Position numbers and translations under genes: made by a program. From assembly GCF_029168945.1 (NCBI RefSeq), contig NC_083604.1, positions 33,785,686 through 33,849,685 on the forward strand: DNA of 64,000 nt, given 5' to 3'. The DNA is from Cannabis sativa. Taxonomy: Eukaryota > Streptophyta > Magnoliopsida > Rosales > Cannabaceae. Of this stretch, positions 37,652 to 50,313 are shown piece after piece. Position 1 is the first letter of the stretch, and the number at the start of each line of letters is the position of its first letter. The notes under the pieces were generated by a model. It made no database searches. It saw nothing but the letters and a program-made list of their open reading frames with translations, and was not told where the DNA came from.

Positions 37652-38016
37652 CTTCCAATAAGTGAACGGAATTTACTACGTAAATTCCTAGTTATTAATT
37701 CTACGTTGAATCCACTCTTAGAACTTAGAATTGCACTCTCAGACTTATATAGAGCATATTATATGTTCCACGATATAGATATGCTATCTAATTTAACCAT
37801 TGTTATAATCTTATTGTGATCAAAGATCCTCTATATATATGATTTACATCGAGATGGGATAATTTTACCGTTCTCACCCCTCAACGTATTTTGCCCCATA
37901 AAACACTTAGCTACCTGTAAATGATGTTTAGTGATCTAAGTATAGTCACTTAAACAAGAGCTCATCCATTTACTTCTATTTCGCTAAGCTCGAAGGGAAT
38001 CATCACTTGACTTCTA
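37652..38016 (-). mobile_element. LTR A, second segment
   Basis: Begins with the CTTCC duplication and continues the LTR sequence broken at 6352. It ends where copy C begins. Confidence 0.8.
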
Positions 38017-39911
38017 TGTTGGAAATTATTTTACCAGGATCTTAGATCTACTCACAATTATGTTGATTAACACCCTAAATATGAACTTCTAAAACGATTA
38101 TGAAATAAACACATATAAAGTTTAGGAAACCTTACATTGGGTGCAGCGGAATATAATGACTCCTTCCGTTCAGATATCTAGCCCTTGATTCCTTTCTGTA
38201 ACAGAGCGTTATCAATATCTGAACATGGATCTCTTTCACTCCTTCTATAGTGCAGAAACTCCTTCTTGTTGAATGTCTTTCTTCACGATCTTCCTCACTA
38301 TGATTGAGGTATCACTTGCTGTGTGTGGGCACTACTATAACACTAAGTATTTTGAAATTTCAAGGAAGAAGAAAGAGGAGAAGGTGGCGGCTAGGAATAG
38401 AGACAGAAGGCTCAGGTTTTTCTCTGAAGGAAAAAGTGGAAAGTTAAGTGTAAATTTCCTGAAGCCTTCACTATCTATTTATAGCATTCCACTAGGGTTA
38501 GGTTTGAATTATTTGGCATTAAAATAATGAAAATATCAGATGTAAAACCCTACAAAAGTGGCCGGCCCTATGCAATATGGATTTGGGCCTCACTTTTGCA
38601 ATGTTGCAGTTTTATCATTTTTGCATATGATTTTCTCAAAAACGTCAATGTTCTAATTCAACCATTTAAATGCCAATTCTAACTATTTAATAACTATAAA
38701 TAATTATTAAATACTATTGTCATTTATCATATTTATTAATTGAACCATACAAAGTATCATAATTAACAAATATGCCCATAAAACTCTTTCTTTACAATTT
38801 CGCCCTTACTTAGTGAAAAATTCACAAATAGACGTAGTATAATTGAGAATTATAATTGATTAATCAAAACAAATTATATGAGTCTTACAAGCAATATTAT
38901 CTCAACTAGTGCGGGGACCATGGGTCTATATAACCGAGCTTCCAATAAGCAGATCAAGAATTTATAACCTAAATTCACTGACTTATTAATTCTTCGTTTA
39001 ATCTACGCATAGAACTTAGAATTGCACTCTCAGTATATAGAATGCTCTATATGGTCCACCATATAGACACATCATAAGTTATCCATTGTTATAATCCTAA
39101 TTTGATCAATGATCCTCTATAGAAATGATCTACACTGTAAAGGGATTAGATTAACGTTACACCCTACTGTGCATTTTATCCTTAAAACACTTAACCCCGT
39201 ATAAATGATATTTCAGCTTATGTGAAATGAGTACTCCACCATTTGTTTTCGTTTTGTCAAGCTCGAAGGAGATCAGCCTTTACTTACTATTCACCAGATA
39301 GAAGCTATAGATTCCATGTTTATGTTAGGGCTCCCACTCATTTGCACTACCTTGTTCCCAAAATGTACGTATCACCCTTACCCAAAAGTAGGCTTAACTA
39401 ACAAATCAAAAAACACGAATAGCCTCTTGAGATCGAGCCTAATCATAACAGGATTAAGATCATTTGATCTACGATCAACTAGGCGATATTGACTTGAATA
39501 GATATTACGGTAAGTTTAATAAATCTAAGTCAAAGTTCAATATCGGTCCCTTCCGATGCATAATCCATGCACCCAACCTGAGCTTTACTTTAACCTATGC
39601 CTTGGAAAGAACATAGCATATCTCCAAATGCAAGTAAACTCTGTTGTAGATTATCATATCATTAAGACCTATGTCTGATAAATCTAGGAAACTTTATTCA
39701 CATAGTCATGTTTACTTTCCAAAGTGTTGACAACACAATAAATAGGATCAAGTATGTGAAAAGGGTTTCAGATGAATTCATACATTATGTACATATAATC
39801 ATGAAATAAATCATGTGAACTATGCAACATTAAATGTTATTTCTGATCTATATTAATAAGTAAATCTGATTATATTGAAATGAGTTTTATTTTAGGGCAT
39901 AAAACCCAACA
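38017..39911 (-). mobile_element. LTR C, 3' LTR (1895 bp)
   Basis: TGTTGG...CCAACA, followed by the reverse complement of the polypurine tract at 39912-39925. The TATA-type sequence CTATTTATAG (plus strand) is kept near 38471. Confidence 0.87.
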
Positions 39912-39925
39912 AACTCCCACTTGCA

Positions 39926-42080
39926 CTAATATAAAACAAAAAGTTCATTTCAAATAATCTCAACACCTTGATACACAAATCAAGTGTAGCAGTAGTAAAC
40001 TCCTCGTAATAGGATCTGAAAAATTGATTTAAACACACCCTTTTCTCCAGCATTACTCTTCCTTAATCACAAAATCATTGATAATGTGAAATTCCTCTCT
40101 ATATGTCTACTCTTTTTGGGTTACTTGATTCTGTACCTTTGGCAACTACTTTTGGTTAATCAGGAAATAACACTAGTAGTTAAGGCAATTTGGAATGGTG
40201 CCAAAAATGTATAGAACTTTCCTTAGACTGAATAAGTACCTTTCCTGCAACTTTAACATTCAGTCCCTTTCTGGTAGACCTAGAGACTTCAGATAGGTTT
40301 TTACACTTCTCCAAAATCACTATTCCACCCCAAGAGTAATCACCATCTTATCAGAAAAATTTTCTAGCACAAAGGCAAATCTCGAAATCTGATGTGGTGT
40401 AGTCTAAGAGTTTTAAATACACCCTTATTGAGTAACATATAGTTCCTCTTCTTAATCTTATGATTTACTTGATTGTCTTCCTATGTTCTTCTCCTGGATT
40501 AATCTGATACCTACTCATTACTCCCACTCAATAGCAGGTGTCTGGTCTAAGGCATACTAAAGCATATTTGAGACCTCTCACTGTTGATATAAGAAATTTC
40601 ATGGCTTTATCTTTTCTGGAAAATTTGAGACTTTTCCTTAGATAAATAAAATCTACACCTAGAAGTCGAGAAGCTTCTATAGATTTCCATTAGAAAGAAA
40701 ATGCTTCAGCATCTTACTAAAGTAAGTTGCTTGCATTAGAGTAAGTAATTACCAGGTATACAATAAGCCATAGGTTTAGATAAATTCAAACCTATAATAC
40801 TAGGAACAGAAAGTCTTGTTAAGTCCATTGAATAGACTTATACACGAAATTTCCTTTTATGTCCTTGTAATAGAAAGTTTAGGTTACTCCATGTGAATGG
40901 ATAAAACCATAGTTCTATTGTCTTTTCTTCTTAGTTTCTTATCTTGACAATCCATTACTTGTTTAAACTCACAATGGATTTTAATCACTAGTGTCTTCCA
41001 AGTCATAAGAAGGTGAGTTCCTAGAAACTCTCCCACTAGGACAAGATAACGTGAATTATGTCTAAGAAAACTAAATGGTATTGACCTCTTCGGTTGTGAC
41101 AAGACAACAGAGGCAGTGGGATCATCATATGTCAAATAAGATGATAGAACACTTTTGGAATCAAGAAATAAATATCTCCTTTATTTGCTACTTTATTTTC
41201 AGACTTAGTCATTTTCTTAGAAAAGTAGTATTTGTTTAAACAAACACTTTCTTATCTATTGACTATGGGATGGTCCACCCCTAATCACTTAGAATAGCTA
41301 ACAAACCATGGTTAATAGTTCTAGCTTTTCTTAAGATTTTGATTAGGTCATCCATGAATCTAGTAATGATTTACATTCAGTATACAACCATTACATCATT
41401 CTGAAATTGTATTACCATAGAAAGACTTAGGCAACGACTAGTAACTAATCATCAATATGCAAATCGAAATTTCTGGGGAGGTAAGTTTGAATATAATTCA
41501 AAAATCCATTCAATGATCTTTGAACTGCATATCTATTAACTATTTCTCCACCCGTATCAGTTCGCAAGATCTTTAACCACTTACCTTAATGGTTTTCCAC
41601 CATTGCTAGAAATTAAGAAATTTTTAAAAACATTTCAAATTTCGTTGCATAAGGTATAATCTAGAGTTATCGTTTTAAGAATACAACAAAAAACTCATAT
41701 CTACCCCTGAATGTACATCCATCTATGAATGAGATGAACAACTTTCAGTGGATATAGGCATATTAACTCTTTGCAGAGATTGATCTTGTCAAAACCACTA
41801 TAAACAAGATACAAAGGCCATAGATTAAAAAAAAATGTGGTTGTGTCTTTTTGATGACTAATGTTTAGTTACATTAAAGAGTTCTTAGAATATTGCAAGT
41901 GGATCTGGTCACAGAATACTAAACTCATAGTCCATAGAGTTTGAATCCATTGATAGAAGATGGATATTAAACACTTGTGAAAGTGTAACTGTATTGTATT
42001 CTGGAAATAGAAATATAAGAAAATTTCTGTTTGGAATCTAAAATTAAAGTCATAGACTTAAATTTATACCAAATATAATG
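39926..42080 (-). pseudogene. pol: Degenerate copia integrase-RT remnant, copy C
   Basis: Same landmarks as in copies B and D: RT-type remnant near 40530, linker frame 41135-40884 (SVVLSQPKR...), DRGGE-like position near 41552, and upstream integrase segment near 41700. It has no intact frame. Close similarity to copy B down to odd features such as KIHCEFKQVMDCQDKKLRRK indicates a shared inactive ancestor. Confidence 0.65.
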
Positions 42081-45000
42081 AGTAATTCTTTCTTGGACCA
42101 CCACTACTAATTTAAACTCTAAGTCAGATTTGCCCATACAAGTAGGAGATATCTAAGATTGAGGATTTATATCATTTTAGGAAAGAATTTCGGGAAAATA
42201 ATCAAAAAATGTCATTCAATTTCTTAAGAGAAAAAATTGAATGACATGAGATGATATATAGACCATTCATCCAATGATATGTATTGAGCTAATTCGAAAT
42301 GAATAAGCTAAGAGGAATTAGGATAATTTCGTTTATTAATAAGAATCCAACGATGCTTCGATTAGCGAGAGTCAAAGTAATCTTATTTATACAATCTTCT
42401 TGTTTCATATTGTAAAAATACTAGTCTAAGGTGTCATCAATTGATGAACAGCTAGATGTTGCATATACAATATGTATCTTTCAAAATCTAACACTATTAT
42501 GTATGTCTAATGGTGAAAATCTAATAGGGATTTATCTCATTAGATAAACAGACCAAGTTAGACCAACAATGAAGATTCGAAATTAAACTCCAATTAAATA
42601 ACAGAAAATAACATGGTTCAATATAAATTCATACACAATTCAAAAATTATTAAACATATATCAAGTAGGAATGACAAGTGAAAATACTAAAACATACAAC
42701 CCTAAATAATTTCCAAGGTTTTCAACAAACTGATACCAGTGTCCCGTTTAGGCGAGAGTCAAAGCTACCATCCAATGAATAGATTTGTCAGCTCATCTTA
42801 AATGTTAAACATTCTAGCAACCTTTTATTCGATCAAGATTGGAATTCAGCGTTGTTCCGTTTAGGCGAGAGTCAGGGCAATTCTATCTTATGAGCTTCTA
42901 CCATTGTTTCATATTTTGCAAGTCAAATATGGTCGCCACCATTATGGTGATCCATACCATATAAAACACTTACAAACTACTTATATTTCGAGATTAAACG
43001 GTGCGAAATTGTTAATGAACGTTCCTCCATTAGGGAGGATTACTCACTAAAACAAACGCTATGTAAAACCAACAATGGAGATCGAATATCTTCATAATAA
43101 AGCTAATTCTTTAAAATGTATTTTCATTATTATTTATAATAAAATATATTCATTAAATATCGAATTTAGAATTAAAATTCTAAATTAGAATTTAATTTAA
43201 TATTTATAAAATTATACTTAAATGGTGATTGAAATAAGTTGAATTATTTCCATCTCAGTAGTAATTTTGATATATAAATATTAAGAAAATTATTTAAGTT
43301 GTATTAATTTAAATTAATTTGCAACTCAAAATAAATTTTCATGAGAATATATTTATTGTATTTGGAAAAAGAAAGTATCAAAACTTTATATTTTCGAAAT
43401 ACTTAAAAAATAATTACTTAGAAAAATACTTCAAGTAAAAATATCACATATCTAGATTTTCCTTTGACTAATTAATTCAATTTCTAATAATATACTTTAA
43501 TTCGTTTATTTTAAATTAATCAATAAATGAAAAAATCATTGATTTAAGTTGGTCCAAGAATTAATTAAAATAAATAATTAATTTACAACTTAATCTATTT
43601 TTGAAGACAAATTCAAAACCATCTTGCATTATGTAATGCAATTTCGAAAATTGATAAATAAAATAAAGAAAAAAAAAATATTTTGAAAGATTATTTAAAT
43701 TTAGTTGAAAAAATAAATTTCAACTAAAAATAATTTTCTATTTAATTAAGTGTCATGAAAAAGAAATATTTAAGTATCATGATGAAAATCAACTTAGATA
43801 TTTAATTTTCAATTTAATTAAATGTATTAAATTCAAGAAATAAATAATTAAGTGTAGAAAAGGCTCAATTATTAATCTCTAGTTTAATACTAGGAAAAAA
43901 TATACTTAAAATAAATTGTACCAAAATTAATTATTTAAATAATTAATTTCACAATGTATAATATTTTCCTATTTAATATTAGAAATAATAAGTAGTCTAG
44001 AAATAACTATCTAGAAAATATCTTATTTGACTAAGTATCTTTTCCTCAAAATTTGAAAAAATATCTAATTTAAGTTGTTTTAGAAAAAATCTACAACTTA
44101 CATATTTTCAAATTTAAATTTAACTAAATATCAAAAATTAAGTTGTAACAACTTAATTTTAAAATATTCCATTTTAAGTTAATATTTGAAAAAATATCAA
44201 CTTAAAAAATATCTAAAGAGTCTTAATAACCAATACCTAAAATTCCTCAACTTAATTTTGAAATTTTAAATCCAAAAGATATTCAGATTTAAGCTGATTA
44301 GTTATGGATAACTAAATATCAACTTAAATAGGAATATTTAATGAAAAATTTAAAATTAAGCTTCAGAAAGAATCTAGATAGTTATAATTCTATATTTAAG
44401 TAAATACAAGAAAATACATATAGTTTAGCTTAGAATAAAATTCTTTGAACTATCGTTTTTTTAAATTAATTTCAAAATAAATGAAATTAATTATGTCGCT
44501 AATCAATTTTATTAGGTTAAACTAATTTAATTAACCTAGTACAGTTATTCAAATCAGGCAAATGGGCCTTCACAATTGGGGTGGTTCATGTGAGAGGGTG
44601 CTGGGTTCAGTATATCGTACCCACTTCTATGGCTCCCAACTCTCACACAAGGCCCAAAAGAGAGGAATTTAACCTTAAAATGAACAACTGTTATTAATTG
44701 AATAGGCCCAAAACTAAATGGGCCTAAATAAAATCTATCAAAAAACTATGATATTTTATTTAGCAACAACAACCTATATGCATCTATAACAAAATTAAAC
44801 ATATAGGCTCACACATGCACACAATTTGGATGGATCCTATCATGTTGTTAGGTCATACACAAATGAAAGAAGATTGTGAAAATTACCTGTTACAAATTAT
44901 TTACTTGATCAAGGGAGCCATGAGTTAAAATCAGATCATTGGATCTGTCAACAAGTTAACCATGACTATTTGCAATCAAGCAATAGTAGGTTTTATAAAA

Positions 45001-46146
45001 CTTACAAACAAGCTAAAACACATACTCCTGCAACAAGGTTGGCTGGATAGTTAGATGTAGGATTTATTTAATTTTAAATAATTAAATTTCGAAAAAAAAA
45101 ATATTGAAAAAAAATAATTTTCGAAAAAATAATAAAATAATAAAATTTATATATTTTCGAAATTAATAAAAATAATATTTAAAATTAAACCTACAATTTT
45201 GAAAAATTAGGTTTCAACTAACCTAAATATCATTTCAAAATTTGCTAACTACTTTTAAAAATTTAATGTAACTTTATAAATTAAATATTCAATAAAAATA
45301 AAAAAGATAAATAAATATCTTTTTCAGATTTTATGATTTAATTTAAATAAATAAAATAACAAAATTTAAAAGTTAGCAAAATATCTTACTTCTATTTAAA
45401 ATTACATGATTATAGTTATCTTATTTTAAATTTAAATAAGGTCAAATTATTTTAAAAAAAAAATTAATTTAAAATTTAATATCTGACCTTAAATTCAAAA
45501 ATAAGATAGATAATTAAGCAAAAAAGATAGATATTTACTATTTTCAAATTCAAATTACACTAATATCATGAATTAATTTTAAAAAAAATTAATTAAATTA
45601 ATTATGATATTTAGAATTGAATTAGGAATAGTAAATGTCTAAATACAAAACTACACAAAAAATCAGAAGTTAAATCGATGAAATAGCATGAAAAATCGAA
45701 GAAAAACGAAAAATTTGCGAGCTGTACTGGGTGCACGACCGAGAAACGTCGGCGCAGGAGGCTGCATGCAGCCTCTCCGCGCGCGGACGTCTCGATTTTA
45801 GACAGGATTGTGTCTGAACGCGTGCTGTCCGAGAGACAACCCTCGTGCGCGCGCGCGTGTGTAGATGCACGACTCTGATATTTTTTGAAACTTCAAAAAA
45901 TCATAACTAATTCAAATTAAATCGAAATTGAGTTCTTGAAAAAAGTAAATTGCTTAACTTTTTCCATACTATCCAACAAAAATAATTCCAGAAACATATA
46001 TTCAATTATTTTTCACGAAAATTCACAAACATCAATCAATCATCGAACAACACTCAAAACAACATCATACCATCCAAACATCAAATAAATCGTTTTAAGT
46101 CCAAATTTCTTGCAAGCAAATCAATTACCATGGCTCTGAGGCCAGT
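42081..46146 (-). other. Copy C noncoding leader and primer site
   Basis: AT-rich and collinear with the leaders of A and B. GCGAGAGTC modules lie at 42355-42377, 42739-42764 and 42852-42876, and a GC-rich island at about 45715-45870. The primer site at the right end reads TGGCCTCAGAGCC on the minus strand. There is no recognisable gene. The short frame at 45670-45870 comes only from the GC island. Confidence 0.6.
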
Positions 46147-48042
46147 TGTTGGAAATTATATTACCATGATCTTAGATCTACTCATAAGTATGTTGATTAA
46201 CACCCTAAATATGAACTTCTAAAATAATTATGAAATAAACACATATAAAGTTTAGGAAACCTTACATTGGGTGCAGCAGAATATAATGACTCCTTCCATT
46301 CAGATATCTAGCCCTTGATTCCTTTCTGTAGCAGAGCATTATCAATATCTAAACCTGGATCTCTTTCACTCCTTCTATAGTGTTGAAACTCCTTCTTGTT
46401 GAATGTCTTTCTTCACGATATTCCTGACCATGATTGAGGTATCACTTGCTGTGTGTGGGCACTACTCTAACAATAAGTATTTCGAAATTTCAAGGAAGAA
46501 GAAAGAGGAGAAGGTGGCGTCTAGGAATAGAGAGAGAAGGCTCAGGTTTTTCTCTGAAGGAAAAGGTGGAAAGTTAAGTGTAAATTTCCTGAAGCCTTCA
46601 CTATCTATTTATAGCATTCCACAAGGGTTAGGTTTGAATTATTTGGCACTAAAATAATGAAAATATCAGATGTAAAACTCTACAAAAGTGGCCGGCCCTA
46701 TGCTATATGGATTTGGGCCTCACTTTTACAATTTTGCAGTTTTATCATTTTTGCATCTGATTTTCTCAAAAACGCTAATTATCTAATTCAACCATTTAAA
46801 TGCCGATTCTAACTATTTAATAACTATAAATAATTATTAAATAATATTGTCATTTATCATATTTATTAATTGAACCATACAAAGTATCATAATTAACAAA
46901 TATGCCCCTAAAACTCTTTCTTTACAATTTCGCCCTTACTTAGTGAAAAATTCACAAATAGACATAGTTTAATTGAGAATTAAAATTGATTAATCAAAAC
47001 AAATTATATGGGTCTTACAAGCAATATTATCTCAACTAGTGCGGGGACCATAGGTCTATATAACCGATCTTCCAATAAGCAGATCAAGAATTTATAACCT
47101 AAATTCACTGACTTATTAATTCTTCGTTGAATCCACGCATAGAACTTAGAATTGCACTCTCAGTATGTAGAATGCTCTATATGTTCCACCATATAGACAC
47201 ATCATAAGTTATCCATTGTTATAATTCTAATTCGATCAATGATCCTCTATATGAATGATCTACATTGTAAAGGGATTAGATTACCGTTACACCCTACTGT
47301 GTATTTTATCCTTAAAATACTTAACCCCGTATAAATGATATTTCAGCTTATGTGAAATGAGTACTCCACCATTTATTTTTCGTTTGGTCAAGCTCGAAGG
47401 AGATCATCCTTTACTTACTATTCGCCAGATAGAAGCTATAGATTCCATGTTTATGTTAGCGCTCCCACTCAATTGCACTACCGTGTTCCCAAAATGTACG
47501 TATCACCCTGACCCAAAAGTAGGCTTAACTAACAAATCAAAGAACACGAATAGCCTCTTGAGATTGAGCCTAATCATAACAGGATTAAGATCATTTGATC
47601 TAGGATCAACTAGGCGATATTGACTTGAATAGATATTACGGTAAGTTTAATAAATCTAAGTCAAAGTTCAATGTCGGTCCCTTCCGATGCATACTCCATG
47701 TACCCAACCTGAGCTTTACTTTAACCAATGCCCTGGAAAGAACATAGCACTTCCCCAAATGCAGGTAAACTCTGTTGTAGATCATCATATCTGTAAAACC
47801 CTGTGTCTGATAAATCTAGGAAACTTTATTCACATAGTCATGTTTACTTTCCAATGTGTTGACAGCACAATAAACAGGATCAAGTATGTGAAAAGGGTTT
47901 CAGATGAATTTATACATTATGTACATATAATCATGAAACAAATCATGTGAACCATGCAACATTAAATGTTATTTCTGATCTATATTGATAAGTAAATCAG
48001 ATTATATTGAAATGAGTTTTATTTAGGGCATAAAACCCAACA
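46147..48042 (-). mobile_element. LTR C, 5' LTR (1896 bp)
   Basis: TGTTGG...CCAACA, nearly the same as 38017-39911. The TATA region is intact near 46607. Confidence 0.87.
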
Positions 48043-48309
48043 ATTATCACATTAGTGTAAATCCAAAACACTGATGAAACAAGGACTTAGTCTTTGATTC
48101 ATATGATCACAATCAAATTCCACTGTGTTGACGATTCTGTAATTGTGAATAAATATATGATCTGGACTGAACAGATTTTGTGCGTAAATGTAATAAACAT
48201 ATTAAGCCATTAGCATGTAAAATTCATGCAAACATAAATCACTTGAAATTTCTTATATTGATAACTAATCAGATTGTAAAGGATTTTATTTAGGGCACAA
48301 AACCCAACA
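48043..48309 (-). mobile_element. LTR A, third segment (5' end of the 5' LTR)
   Basis: Ends GGGCACAAAACCCAACA, the LTR terminus. Its upstream part aligns loosely with the corresponding end of LTRs B and C. Together the three segments total about 1.5 kb, so some 370 bp are missing at the copy C junction. Confidence 0.65.
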
Positions 48310-48445
48310 TAAATCAAATAGACAAGCAATTGATAAGATGAACCAAAACATACAAATGAATGAAAAATACTTCTGTTTCTTTATTGATATTGAATAAAAT
48401 GGATTACATTAAAAGGAAGTTTTATTTAGGGCATAAAATCCAACA
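48310..48445 (-). mobile_element. LTR scrap of the same copia family
   Basis: 136 bp ending TTTAGGGCATAAAATCCAACA, an LTR terminus of the same family but different from LTR A. It separates LTR A from the internal region of copy D. It is probably the residue of another insertion. Confidence 0.6.
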
Positions 48446-50313
48446 TTGACAAGATCAAATCTCTGCAAAGAGTTAATATGCCTGTATCCACTGAAAGTAA
48501 GTTCATCTCATTCGTAGATGGATGTACATTCAGGGGTGGATATGAGTTTTTCATTGTATTCTTAAAACGATAACTCTAGATATTACCTTATGCAAAAGAA
48601 ATTTGAAATGTTTGAAAAATTTCATGAATTTCTAGCAATGGTGAAAAACCATAAACGTAAGTGGTTAAAGATCTTGCGAATTGATAGGGGTGGAGAAATA
48701 GTTAGTAGATATGCAGTTCAAAGATCATTAAGTTGATTTTGAATTATATCCAAACTTACCTCCCCAGAAATTTTGTTTTGCATATTGATGATTAGTTACT
48801 AGTCGTTGCCTAAATCCTTCTATGGTAATATAATTTCAGAATGATGCAATGGTTGTATACTTAGTGTAAATCATTACTAGATTCATGGATGACCTAATCG
48901 AATTATTAAGAAAAGCTAGAACTGTTAACCCTGGTTTGCATGTTTGTTAGCTATTCTAAGTGATTAGGGGTGGACCATCCCATAGTAATTAGATAAGAAA
49001 GTGTTTGTTTAAACAAATACTACTTTTCTAAGAAAATGACTAAGTCTAAAAATAAAGTAGCAAATAAAGGAGATAATTTTTTTCTTGATTCCGAAAGTGT
49101 TTTATCTTCTTATTCTTTACAAGATGTTCCCACTGCCTCTGTTGTCTTGACACAACCGAAGAGGTCAATACCATTTAGTTTTCTTAGACATAATTCATGG
49201 TACCTTGTCGTAGTGGGAGGGTTTCTAGAAACTCACCTTCTTAAGACTTGGAAGACACTAGTGATTAAAATCCATTGTGAGTTTAAACAAGTAATGGATT
49301 GTCAAGATAAGAAACTAAGAAGAAAAGCCAAGAGAACTATGGTTTGATCCATTCACATGGAGTAACCTAAAAGTTTTCTATTACAAGGACATAAAAGGAA
49401 ATTTTCGTTAATAAGACTATTCAAAGGACTTAACAAAACTTCGTGTTCCTAGAATTATAGGTTTGAGTTTATCTAAACCTATGGCATGTGGTATACCTGG
49501 TAATTACTTACTCTAATGCAAGCAACTTACTTTAGTAAGATGTTGAAGCGTTTTCTTTTCTAATGGCAATCTATAGAAGCTACTCGACTTCTTAGACATA
49601 GATTTTATTTATCTAAGGAAAAGTCTCAACTATTCCAGAAAAGATAGAGCCATGAAAGAATTTCTTAAATCAACAGTGAGAGGTCTCACATATGCTTTTG
49701 TATGCCTTAGACCAGACACCTGCTGTTGAGTGGGAGTAATGAGTAGGTATCAGAATAATCCAGAGATGAACATTGGAAGACAGTCAAGTAAATCTTAAGA
49801 GTAAGAAGAGGAACTATATGTTAGTCGATAACGGTGTGTTTGAAACTCTTGGACTACACCACATCAGATTTCGAGACTTGCCTTTGTGCTAGAAAATCTG
49901 CTGATAAAATGGTGATTACTCTGGGGGTGGAGTAGTGATTTTGGAGAAGTGCAAAAACCTATCTGAAGTCTCTAGGTCTACCAGAGAGAGACTGAATGTT
50001 AAAGTTGCAGGAAAGGTACTTATTCAGTCTAAGGAAAGTTCAATACATTTGTGGCACCGTTCCAACTTGTCTTAACTACTAGTGTTATTTCCTGATTAAC
50101 CAAAAGTAATTGCCAAAAGTATAGAATCCAGTATCCCAAGAGAGTAGACATATAGAGAGGAATTTCACAATATAAGGATTTTGTGATTTGTAGCTAATTC
50201 AACCTGCCAGATCCTATTACAAGGAGTATACTACTACTACACTTGATTTGTATATCAAGGTGTTGAGATTATTTGAAATGCACATTTTTTTTATATTAGT
50301 GCAAGTGGGAGTT
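48446..50313 (+). pseudogene. pol: Copia copy D integrase-RT remnant
   Basis: Opposite orientation to A, B and C. In order: integrase segment with RGGYEF-like sequence near 48530; DRGGE at 48682-48696; a linker with frame 49036-49347; RT segment with CLRPDT near 49705 and SRYQNNPE near 49745; and the RNase H-side remnant before the polypurine tract at 50301-50313. Integrase before RT is the copia order. Many stops are present. The left end is cut at a point that corresponds to about 10105 in copy B, where the minus-strand nest begins, so D looks like the host of that nest. Confidence 0.7.

Larger units (their letters stand above)
38017..48042 (-). mobile_element. Copia-like element copy C
   Basis: A 10.0-kb minus-strand copy without nested insertions: 3' LTR 38017-39911, internal 39912-46146, 5' LTR 46147-48042. 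Lengths and terminal bases of the two LTRs agree. No target-site duplication is visible (left flank GACTTCTA, right flank ATTATCAC). The host LTR A lacks roughly 370 bp at this point, which suggests a deletion tied to the insertion or later rearrangement. It is the cleanest reference copy for the family in this window. Confidence 0.88.
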
